From NCBI GenBank assembly GCA_020226215.1, contig CM035232.1, forward strand, positions 16,590,316-16,654,315: a stretch of DNA of 64,000 nt, given 5' to 3'. Of this stretch, positions 13,061-24,545 are shown piece after piece. The translations under genes and the position numbers were made by a program. Below the pieces are notes generated by a model. It was given only the letters and a program-made list of their open reading frames with translations, had not been told where the DNA came from and ran no database searches. Within the stretch, counting starts at the first letter, position 1, and every line of letters starts with the position of its first letter. Source of the stretch: Sindora glabra. Taxonomy: Eukaryota; Streptophyta; Magnoliopsida; Fabales; Fabaceae.

Positions 13061-15880
13061 ATACATTAATTTTTTATTTTATTTTTAATATATTTACTTT
13101 AAAATTTAAAAACAAATAATCCAAAATATTTAACCTTTTAAAAAATTTAATTTCTTATAATATTATCCTTTTTTCAAAAAGAGAATTCTTAGTAGCATCA
13201 GTGAATTACTATTAGATAGTAGGATGAATCTTACGTATTAGTAGTTATGATAAGTTAAAGGTAATAATTATGGTACATCAATTGTATTGATATATTACTA
13301 TTTTTGCTTACTGGATTTTATTTATTTGTGTATTACAACACAAAATGAATAAAATTTAATAATTTAAATTAGTAGTGCACCAATACGATCAATACACTGT
13401 TTAAATTGAATGGGAAAATGGGCTCAATTTTTGGATGAAATTTTGCTATAAAAATCCAAGTATACTACGAAGGTTTAGTAATAAGAGTTTTGGGAGCAGA
13501 TGCATCACATTATATTCTCTTAACTGTATTATTTTTTTAATTTAGAGGTATTTTAATAATTTCAATTTGTTTCAATTATCTGATGGGAGTGAAAAGTATA
13601 CAGTTATGATATTTGCAATTTTATCTTTATGTCAATATTTAATAACACTTAAGCCAGGACGAAAATATTTTAAATCAATTTACTAAAATTATGTTTATTA
13701 ATGATAAATAAATTTTAATTTAATATATTTTTTAAGAGGTGAAGTGTTCGTAAAAGTCTAGCAGGACATACTGGCATTAGACTAGCCACTAGGGATGGGT
13801 GTATTAATCTGTAATCATTTCTTATATATGAATCAGACGGAGTTATTCCTCTTCCCATACAAATGATCCTTCGCCTGTGTTCCAAGATGCCATTGCGAGG
13901 GGACGTTTTGGTGACCTACAATGCGAGGGCGCTTCGATTACACGCATGTGTTTGTTGACATGTACATCAAATGTGTTGACGATTAGTATTATCTACGTCA
14001 AATGTGCCATTAGGGAGTTGAAAATTCTGGCATACCGGCCAGGGGCTGGCGCTATGTATGTGTGTCACATGGTTAGGACTAGAAAGAGCTACAATCCCAT
14101 GACAGCCAGGCGGATCAAAATCCTTCTGGCACATACCCTAATATTGGAAACGAAATATTCACTTGTCCCATAAAACGTGGGGGCAACGAGGCTTCACGAA
14201 ATTTTCAAGAAATGATAAAAATAAAAATGATTAAGAAAAATATAAAATTTGAAATTAAGTGTGACATGTTCACATGTGAATAATCTTAAATGTAAATAAA
14301 TAAAGTTATAGATTTATATATAAAACAACAATCATTATAAATTTTTTATTTTATAATTATTTATGATATATGATATATATATATATATATATATATAATA
14401 AATTTATAAATGTATTATTAAAAATATTTAAATATTTTACTTAAAATGTGTTATATATTTTAAAGTAAAAATAAATATTTTCAAAACTTTAAGGAAGCAT
14501 AATTTTCTTTTCCTGTAGATAGAAAGTACAATTTTACTTTTGCTATATCTTTACAAAACAAACATTCTTCCCATTCCAACGCTTCACATAACAGGTAACC
14601 CGCGCAGGATTTTTCAAGTTCAGAACGTATTGCAATCTGATCCGAGTAAAATCTTTTGCTCATATGTCTAGAGCGTTTGATTTCAGGGAAATTTGATATC
14701 TTTTAAAAAATTTATATTTTATTTTATATTCAAAATTCGATTTTTCATTTATACATGTATGCATTTAATTATTTAATCCCATTTATTATTAACTAAATTC
14801 CGTTGTTCCTATCATGGATTCTCAATTTGGGATGGATGCCGAGCCATGGACAGCTCCGACCCGAAGCCAACGGAACTAGATTGGCATAATAGCACATGTG
14901 TTGCCCTCACTTCCCCTGTTGGCATCAAATAAAAACGTAGTTCAACCAAACCTTAAAAGTGAAATGACCCCACATAATCCCATTACCTGTTATCGTAGGA
15001 CTACTTATGGAGCTAACAGCTAGAAATGCCAGATCCGGCATTCGGACATACATGGCCTCGGCCGAAGGCCCCATCCACAACCACTTACTAACCAGCCATG
15101 ACAGCACACTCATAACCTCACCCGCCCGCCCATCTATTTTTGATGTTGTTTTTTCATGAAGTGCTTACTATCTTATTCCAAGGTTTTCAATATTGGAATA
15201 ATATGATAAATTTTAAAATTATTAGATTAAAATTATTTAATTATAATTATTTATTTTTATTAAATATTATTAAATAATTTTAATTTAATAATTTTTTATA
15301 TTGTTATATCACCTCAAATTTTCAAACTCTTTGAATATCATAAAATTCACCTTTTTATAATTGTCCTTTTTATTAATTAATGGTGAGTCAATTCATGCAT
15401 TAAATTCTTTTATACATTAAATATTTAATACTCACATTAATTTTTATATTTTTTTGAAATAAAAAAATTCAATCTAATAACTCACAATTTATCAATAAAG
15501 TCAATTTATATATATACATTAAGTTTTGCTCAATATATGATAAAATTGATCTTGATTTATTTATTATTTCCTTGGGGGTGCTGGGTGATGTGGAGGTCCA
15601 AAATTATGTTGGGTTTGTAATTGCATTCTATTCAAAGGTCACCACTGCCAATAATATTGAACCAGGATCTTTTATTTGAAAGCATTGAGTATTAAAATTT
15701 TTATAAAATATATATAATTTTTAAATTTTTTGAGCATTAATATAAAATTATTACATATAAAAATAAGGACATAAAAATTTTGGGGAGGCTAGAGTCATAA
15801 CTAACCTCTTCTTTAGCTTCATCACTAATCATTAAGATAATAAGGAAACAATGAAATCACTATTGAAAAAAATGCTTTTA
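13061..15880. other. Intergenic DNA with two GC-richer islands
   Basis: Mostly AT-rich, interrupted by islands of ordinary coding-like composition at about 13770-14180 and 14810-15130. The first contains a 98-codon frame (13877-14173) without a recognised domain. In two other frames it shows KMPLRGDVLVTYNA and VFVDMYIKCVDD, faintly reminiscent of pentatricopeptide proteins. The second has a 62-codon minus frame (14925-15113) of unknown nature. Neither has splice sites or continuity enough to call a gene. They may be decayed gene fragments. Confidence 0.35.
14373..14397. repeat. (AT)n microsatellite
   Basis: About 12 AT units in a row. Confidence 0.9.
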
Positions 15881-15924
15881 AAAATATTTTCTCTTATGTG
15901 TAGCAAGCCTATCAAGAAGGAAAT

Positions 15925-16370
15925 CCATAACAATGATGCATGGCAAGCTCCAAATGAAAGGTGGTTAAAGGTGAATACAAATAAAGCTTTTAGTAAAAAA
16001 GGAAATTAATAGCTTAGGGTGGTATTGCAAGAAATCAAGCTAGAGAATGAATAACTGGTTTTACACCAAAAAGAAAGTTCAAGTGGGATTATTGAAGTTA
16101 AGTTACAAGCACTTTATAAAGGAATCTTGCTAATTTGGCAGTTATGTGGAAAAAAGGTAATATTAGAGACAAACAATGCTAAAGCACCGGCACTAACTGA
16201 ACATAGATGTTCAATGTTGCATCCGCACTATAACATGGTTATGAAAATTACTAAACTTTTAGTTTTGGACTTGAGGGTTAAATTGTCTTTGGTATGTAAA
16301 AAGCAGAATTGTGCAACAAAAAATCTTGTAAAAGAAGCTTTAAAAGCAATGGAGGAGAAGGAGTCTTAAG
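15925..16370 (+). pseudogene. Broken RNase H-like (RVT_3) fragment
   Basis: Conceptual translation in shifting frames gives a recognisable order: WQAPNERWLKVNTNKAF, then a segment matching the Gly-rich first strand region, then VKLQALYKGILL (the 'AElwAl..gl' helix), VILETNNAKA (the 'vivEtDs..a' strand with D replaced by N), then a basic C-terminal part ending NLVKEALKAMEEKES at 16369. This is the layout of the plant RNase H-like domain found at the end of many LINE-derived frames and in stand-alone 'reverse transcriptase-like' proteins. Stop codons at about 16007 and 16052 break it. The only open part is 16127-16369. Most likely a retrotransposon relic, not a working gene. Confidence 0.55.
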
Positions 16371-16379
16371 GTTTATTCC

Positions 16380-17935
16380 ATATGAATGCTGGTCAATTCT
16401 GCAAAAGGAAATGCAGCTTGGTGCTATTGTTATTGAGTCCTAAGGTTGGTTCTCTTGTTATTCTTTAAAGAAAAAGTCTTTAAAAAAATTTAAAACTTAC
16501 TTTATATAAAAGAAAGCATGTAAGAATATTTATTGAAAAATGTCTTCAACATCACTCAAAATAATAATATTTACATTACTTTTTTTAACAACCTTTAACT
16601 TAATAACACTATGAATCGAATTTTGAATACAGTAAAAGTCAGAAAAAACCTTTAAGGGATATTAAATGCCAATTAAACCAAAGCTTTCAAGGGATATTCC
16701 ACCTTGGTTATATATTAAAATCAATGTGGAATATCTCACATTTGATGTAAAAATGCTAATAGTCAAATTTAACACATTAGATACCAAATAATTACCATCT
16801 TAAATACTTTGAATATCGATTTACTAAAAACAACTACCATAGTTTCATAATTTTTTTATTGTAGAATAATGATTATTCAAATATGAGAGATGTAGTTTAA
16901 TACATTATTATTATAATAAGCAAACATCATAACATAGAGATATTGGTGCTGAAAAAGAAACTGATGTAGTTCATTTTTTATTTTTTACTATAAAATATCA
17001 AAATATTTAAAATTTTAAATAAAAGATGATAACTAGAAAAGAATTATGTTTAAACTAAATAGACATTGAGTTTTCTTCATCTAATTTTTGCAATTGACAT
17101 ATATGTGTTGTTTTAACAAAATATTCTATTTTTTACACACTTACATGTAAAGCGAGTCATTATATTGAAATTTTTGAAACTTTTGATAAAAGATGACAAA
17201 AAAAAAAGATAAAATAAAAGATTTATTTTTTAACTCATTACACATTGAAATTATTATCTATTCAAAACATATAACTTTAAAATAGCTAACTTTACATTAA
17301 AAAGAGAAAGATATCCAAATGCAAAAAATGAATGTAAATAATAGCAAATTGAAAGTAAATAACATCATATATAAGAGATGAGACAATAAAAAATTATGAA
17401 ATTATAATTTTATTTACTTTCATATACTTCTTTATATCATTACATTAACAAAATATAATAAATAATAAATTTTTTATTATATATATATTATTATATCATC
17501 AATAAATTCACTAAAATACTAATATAGTAAATAATCAAGTAATATAAAATGTATATAATGGGCACAAAGTTTTAATGATTGAAACTATTATACCTATTAT
17601 AAATCATATTTACAACTTAATAATGCTTAAATGAAAACCTCCCTACACCTTTAGGGAAAAACAATGTATAAGAAGGATCCCATTTTAGCAATAACAAATA
17701 TTATAATCTTCAATATCATATTTTATCCTTGCTATCAATTCTTTTTATTAGTACTTAAGTATTGGTTTAGTCAATACATTCGATTCCATTGCTAACACTA
17801 GAATTTGAAATAAATTTAAGGATAGTCTCTTTTCCATTTGGAGATATTACAAATTTTATCAAAAGATTTGCCTCTTTATTAGTATCTTAGGTTTCACATA
17901 TTTGTCGTTTAACCTAATATGTAAGAATTACATAT
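16380..17935. other. AT-rich intergenic DNA, nothing recognised
   Basis: No long frame, no tandem repeat and no clear transposon end was seen in this stretch. Confidence 0.5.
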
Positions 17936-17939
17936 TAAA

Positions 17940-20900
17940 ACCTGATAAATCAAATAAGATTGTAATGCCTTGAGGTAATAATTAAAATTTTATAACTTTT
18001 AATGCCTTGAAGTAATTACTTTAAATAAAAAAGATAAAAGATTTTTATTTAGTTAATAGTTAATTTTAAATTTTTGTTCCTTTTTAAAGTTTTAGGGTAT
18101 TAAAATGATATTAACAATAATATTTGAATTATATTTATTTGACTGGTATTGATTCAAGATTTTTTTAAAATATTTTCTATGAGAAATTGCTCACAAGTTG
18201 AAAATAATTTTTGTAACTATAGGTGTAAGAATTTATGAAGTAAATTGCTTATAATGGATAAATCATTTTGGGAGTTATGAGAGTTTGAAATATTTATTTT
18301 AAGGCTTTCAAATTTATCAAGCTAATATATATATAATAGGAAAAATTGAAATATATGAGTTGGAATTTTAAATAAAAAAAGTTTTATAAAAATATGTTTT
18401 AAAAATAAATAAATAGGATTGATTTTAATTTGAAATGAATGGTTGACATCTTAAGATGGAAATGAGCTTAAAAAATCCAAGAAACATTGAGTCGAAGCCC
18501 AAAACTCCTTATTTTTTTCTTCTCTCTCTCATCCTTTTTTATCTTTTTTTCTTAGCCTTCTTTTTTTTTCTTACCCTAATTGCTCCTCCCTCTCTTTCTT
18601 CTTTCTTCTCTTTCTAAATTGTGATGTTACTATTGTTGCTTTGGGTAAAGCTGTGGTTGCTATTGTAGGTGGTCTTTTGGAAAGCTATCATATGTCTACA
18701 ATGGAGGGAGTTGAGTAATGCCACCATGGCATGAGGGAAAAGATTTCTCAAGCAATCTAGTAGTAAGCTTAACTAGAGTTGTTAGGTGAGCCATCAGCTA
18801 ATCTCCATCTTAGACATGTCCAACTTGCAATTATTAAGTGTTGTATTATTTATGTTGTGAAGGAAAGCTTCCAAGCGTAGCTAAAATAGTAGTGCAGAGC
18901 CATTCAACCCTTTCTTTCTTACTGATGTTTTAGCGTGTGTTTGCCACTAGTAAAACTCTAACCTAGGTAGAGTTAAAATGATTCATAATATGGTATCTTA
19001 ATATTGTAGCTTGTATAGTTATAGCTCAAACAACATATTTTTACAAGATTTAGGAAATATGATAATGACTTAGAAAATAATATTTTTATGCCATAAGATG
19101 TTATATTATCATGTTGGTAGTATTTCTGAAGTATTACATCTTAAGATTTCTGATGATTTCAAGTTAATTTAGAAAATCCTATTCTTGTAGAATTTGAAAT
19201 ACTAGATGTAGCTTATGAAAAATATGATTTCAAATATAAAGTGCTAGAATGGTATAATTGAAGCTTTTCTGTGTTATTAATTAGTATATTCTTAATATAC
19301 ATCGATTTAAAAGATTCCTAAATGTAATTTGATACTTTTACTTAAATGGAAGCAAAATATAAAGAAACAAGTATGTAGCTATATAAAACAATGTGGTCTC
19401 TTTGCATTAAAAATCTAAATGTGAGGTTTGATAATTTTATTGAATTGGAATTAAGAATGTAAGAAGGTAAGTGTATGGATTTATTGAATAATTTGACTAG
19501 AGCAATATTAAGGTATAAAGTTAGAAATATTAAAGAGTAAGCATTTGATTTCATGAAGTAACATAATTAGAATGTCCTTGATACACACAATGGTATACTT
19601 TGATTCTAAAAGTTAACTTTAGAGAATAAAAAAAAGTTAATGAATTATAATGTCAAAATATTATGATTTAAATATGGAAACATGATGTTTAGGAGTAATA
19701 TAAGTGATGCCCCTTTGTTTATAATTTATCATTATAAATTTTTTAATAGGAAAATATGAAAAGATGAGTATCGAAGCCTTGGAACTTCCAAAAGTGAATA
19801 AGCGTTAATAGGTGAATATATATTTTCCTCTAAATAAATATTCTAATATTAATTAGTTCATATGATATGCTTGTAATTTTTCTTATAAATGATATGGATC
19901 ATATATATATACATTCACCTATGAATCCTTAATGGTATATATATGTTATGGATTATTTATGACTCATTTGTGAAACCATGCATGAATAATATAGAAAAGA
20001 TGTTTGTGATAAGATGATGATTTTCTATTTAAGAAAATGTTGATTTACCATGTTTAAAAAGCATAGTATGTTATTATTGGTTATTGGCCAATTATACCTA
20101 GAATTATAATGATAAATAATATAGCTTGTGTTATAATTAAATTTACATTGTTATGTGCACAATGGAAAAAGTAATGTGAACTGTATTATAATGTGATTAA
20201 ATGTTATGGTTATGTAAGAAGGCATAGTAATATTGGTACTTATATATATTGTTATGTGTTTTGATATTACCCCATGATAACAAAATAGTTATTTACGTTA
20301 AAATTGCACTAAACTTGTGATATATAAAGCTAAGCTTTAGTGTATATATTATATTATGAATTATGCCATAAGTAATATTAAAAATTGAGAAGTGTGATGG
20401 GGGCGAAGAAATAAAAACCAAATGAAAATTTCTTATTAATAAGGTGGGAATGATATAAGGCAGACTTTAAAGGAAAAATGATAGATAGTTTGTAGAGGGC
20501 ATAAAGTTGACCCAAGAGTCAAAAGGTGGATGATTGTTTTTATTATATATATATATATTATTCTTTATTGTCTTATAAAATAGAAATTTAGTTATCCTTG
20601 AATATTTCTGTTTGATGTGATTAAGATGACTTTTATTGTGATTTAGTCTTATTGGCTATTTGAAAGTTAGATAACTATCCAAAATAAGGTGTGTATGAGA
20701 TAATGATGATATTGTGTACTATCAAATATTTGGGATTATTATGATATATGATGTGAAATAGAGAAATTACAATATGTGTAGGTAAATATAGAAATATGAT
20801 AAATTCAAGAATTAGTAACATATGTTCCAGAATTTCAGGAATTCGATCTATAGTTGTTTTCCATTCTAATATGTAATTAATAAATGATCAATTCATGTAA

Positions 20901-21300
20901 TTAATTTTAAAGTATGGTTACGGCAAATATATGCTCATTGAATTCTTGTAACTCATTCTATTTTATTTTTAATATTTTGAAGTTGAAATAAATATATTTG
21001 AGTTTTATTACATCCATGAAGAATCAAACAATGCTTGCTTGGAAGATTTGACAATTAAGATTTTTTTAATGTCAAATTTAGAAACGTTGGATAAAGATTA
21101 TATTAATTCGACATTTGATGTGTTGAATTATTTATCTATGTATAAGTTTAAGATAGTATGGTATTATATATATGTCTATTACTATCGTATCTATAAATAA
21201 TACAAGTTTTATGATTTTGGGGCATGTGACCCTCGAAAAATGTCTAAAAATAGAGGAAACTTTATTCCTTTTCCGTACAATTTAAATAAATTTTGAGTCA
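17940..21300. mobile_element. Possible degenerate Ty3/gypsy-type LTR
   Basis: There is no coding frame, but the layout recalls long plant gypsy LTRs. A T-rich leader passes through GAGTCGAAGCCCAAAACTCC (about 18490) into a long pyrimidine tract with CCCTAATTGCTCCTCCC (18530-18610). About 2.5 kb later comes a GGGGCATGTGACCCTCGAAA element followed by AAATAGAGGAAACTTTATTCC (about 21220-21270). No primer-binding site, second LTR or target duplication was found. It could be a solo LTR or simply unrelated sequence. Confidence 0.25.
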
Positions 21301-21773
21301 TTATAGAAATAAAGAGATTTTCATTGAGTAGAATCATAGTAAGCAATGTTGAAGGTGGTAGAAATCAGGTATTGAAATGTACTCCAATTATGATCAGGTT
21401 CAAGTTGTGACAGAGATGCAAGTCTTTCAATAAGATTTATAATATCTCTAAATATATTTCTTAATATGGAAAAAAGAGTTATCTTTGAATCAGAACCAAA
21501 TTTTAGAGTTAAATGATTGAGACTAAAGCATTGTAGAGATGTTTCAAATAAAGAGTGAAGTGAAATTTATAAGTAATATATGATATTACATGTCGATTAT
21601 GAATATATAACCAATATGTTAAAAATATTTTTTTTCATATTGAGTAAGTTGATATATCTTTCATATGTCTGTTATTTGAATAATCAATGTTGTAAGTATT
21701 TGTGGTCTCCCATAATCTTATGAATGTTGTAGTATGGTTTAAACAGGTAAATCATTAAAATATAATTTTTACT
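21301..21773. other. AT-rich intergenic DNA, nothing recognised
   Basis: No frame or repeat could be supported. Confidence 0.45.
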
Positions 21774-22165
21774 AATATTGTAAATACAAATATTAATTGG
21801 CTATTAATTTTTCTTTAAATGTCAATTTATATGTACAATTGACATCTAAAATATAAATATTCTCTATAGTTCCTAATAACATTAAAAATGTAAACATTAA
21901 TTTGCTATTAATGTTTCTTTAGATGTCAATTTATATGTACAATCAACATCTACAATAGAAATATTCTCTATAGTTTTTAATAATATTGTAAATACAAATT
22001 TAAATTGGTTATTGATATACCTTTTAATGTTAGATTATATGTATAACCGAATTATCAAATATAAATATTCTTTATACTTTTCAATAAAATCATAAATATA
22101 AATATTAATTAACTATTAACATTCTTTTAAACATCTATTTCATGTACAACCGACATCTTATATTT
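21774..22165. repeat. About 104-bp tandem repeat, nearly four copies
   Basis: A unit containing AATATTGTAAATACAAATATTAATT, then ATGTCAATTTATATGTACAA, then ATAAATATTCTCTATAG recurs with the GTCAATTTATATGTAC core at 21821, 21925, about 22029 and about 22131. Copies get more divergent to the right. In the first units GATGTCAATT and AATTGACATC flank a short loop, so each unit can form a hairpin. Confidence 0.75.
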
Positions 22166-23185
22166 TATATACATAACATTTGGCATTCCTTTGGATGATA
22201 AGTATTTAAAAACTAACATGATAAAGTAGAAATAGGATTTTTTTTCTTGATGTCAACATCAATTTATATTAAATAACTAACATAGTTTTATTATATATAT
22301 ATTTTAAATGAATTATGTATGCTACAAATACAATTTTACACAATAATCTTTGACATTTTGGACAATTTTATTTAATGATTATATAGTAAAGATCAAAGAT
22401 AAGAGAGAAAAAATCAAGTATATTTAGAAGTAAACATCAAATAAAGACTTCAGTTACAATATATTATTATAATGAAGACAATTACAATTGAAAATATAAA
22501 ACATTTTTATAACTATATATATTCCATAAAATAATCTATACAAAAATTATACTTTTATAGCATAGTCACTATTTATATAAATTTAGACCCTAAAATAAAT
22601 CTTTATTGCAAAATTTTATCTTTTGAAAAAAGATAATCACTATTTAGAAATTCTTTGAATTTATGGAAGTAGCCAATCCAAAACTCTAATATCTCCTACT
22701 TTCAAATAATAGAGGGTATTATAACCTTAGATGTAATGCTTTCATAAAATTCAAAGCATTTCCAAAGAATAAGGGAGTCATGCTTAAATTTAGTATAAAT
22801 ATTAAAAAAAAGAATATAAATGAAATTTATAGGTGCAAAAAGTAAGAATAGGCGTTAATTACTAACAAAAGCTTGATGTCTTATATATATATCATATTTT
22901 TCAAAGTGAGTAATAATTCATATAACTTTAAATGCTAGTTAAGTCAATACCAACGCGTAATTTACAATAGACATTAATTTTAAATGATGATCATCATCTT
23001 AAATCTTCACAAAACTAGCTCTTCATCTTTTATTAGAAATTATGATTTTATAACATCAATTAATTTTTTAAATTGACATGAAAAGTTGTATTTATTTTGA
23101 AAAATACCACCGATTTGTTATGTACATCAATTTTCACTTTAATTGACATTGATATGTTAATATTAAAAGGTAATTTTGTAGTAAT
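22166..23185. mobile_element. CACTA-like subterminal region (candidate)
   Basis: Continues the hairpin theme of the tandem repeat to its left: GATGTCAACATCAATT (about 22238), CATCAATTAATTTTTTAAATTGACAT (about 23055-23085) and CATCAATTTTCACTTTAATTGACATTG (about 23125-23155). The cluster ends at TAATTTTGTAGTA (about 23171-23183), which resembles the ...TTTTGTAGTG terminus of plant CACTA transposons, known for such subterminal hairpin repeats. No transposase and no convincing opposite terminus were found. Confidence 0.35.
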
Positions 23186-24059
23186 GTTAGCAATTAATAG
23201 TAGCAGTGATCATTGTTAACTTTTGTTAATTTTATCATTAATAATTAGTCTCACCACTACTATCACTAAACATTTTTGTTAGTATATTATCACTATTTAA
23301 TCAATAAAACTTTATTGTCACTATCAATTTACACTTTTATTTGCTCTCCTTCTTTCAATACTACTACTAATAACCACTTTATTTCAATCACTATAATTAT
23401 CCACTATTATCATTCTTAGTTAATACTTTTCCTTCCATTATTATTATCATTATAAAAAATTAATTTTATTTAAATTAATATTTTATTATTAATAGGTTAT
23501 CTTTTATTGTGAAAAAAGAAATACATAACATATAATTATATATTTTATATAATGAATTCAAACATAATGTAATATAAAATATTATACTATGCATATCCTA
23601 TATTATATTATCCTATAATCTTTATACTATCAACACTTATCCCATATGATGTAATAAATGAGGTTTCGACATTTATTCTCGAAAAATGCTATTAATAATT
23701 ACAATACTACAAAATAAATAAATGTATTCCTAAAAAAGACTTATTCTTTATTATATTAGAATTCTTTGTATTTTTAGCCAAAACATGTTAATCTCATTAT
23801 TGCACATAATTATATCAAGTATGATTGGTGAAGTCATTGATATTGCCATTATTAATAGCAAGATGGTTAATGGCATAGTTAAGAATCTTAACTTGAGGGC
23901 CGATTGTAAGTAAGTAAAATTTTATTTAGATGCATAATAAAAAATTTATAATTATTTAAAAAAATACAATCTTTCTTAGTAATTATAATTTAAGATATTT
24001 TATTTTTAAAATAAATATAAAAATTATGCAATATTGAAAAAATATGGAAGATTTTTTTA
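23186..24059. other. Intergenic DNA with ACTA/TCACTA-rich patch
   Basis: Between about 23210 and 23440 short CACTACTATCACTA-like motifs recur irregularly, giving a degenerate simple-sequence patch. Nothing coding. Confidence 0.4.
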
Positions 24060-24545
24060 TGAGAAAAATTATAGAAGTTTATTTATAAAGGTTGTAACAT
24101 ATAGATTATTGATACTTTTATAAAAAAAATTATGATAAAAATTTATAAAATTGGTACAAATATAATTAATTTGATAACTTTTGTATGTATGTGTACTTTT
24201 TTTAAACGTATATAAATATTTAACTATGGAAATTTTGGATGATAAAATCAAAATTGTTAGTAAGTGATGATTCTAGTGTAATTATATTATATGTAGGATA
24301 TAAATAAAAAATATAAAATTATACTTATAAAGGTTATAATAATACATAAACTATTCAAAGTTTTATAGAAAAAGTTACAATAAAAATTAATAAAAATTTT
24401 AAAAATATAAATTTAATAAAGTTCATACATATATTTATTATATATACGTATGTATGGAGGTTTTATTATGAAAACTTAAAATAAAATCAAAATGGATAGC
24501 AAGTGATAATTTTGTTACAATTATATTGTGTGTGGAATTGAAATA
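24060..24545. repeat. About 240-bp tandem duplication
   Basis: Two diverged copies in direct orientation. ATAAAGGTT begins at 24085 and again at 24327. AAATCAAAAT..TAG.AAGTGAT begins at 24245 and again at 24484. The shared order runs through a CATACATAT/TATGTATG stretch in the middle. Non-coding. The 60-codon minus frame at 24069-24251 is low complexity. Confidence 0.7.
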
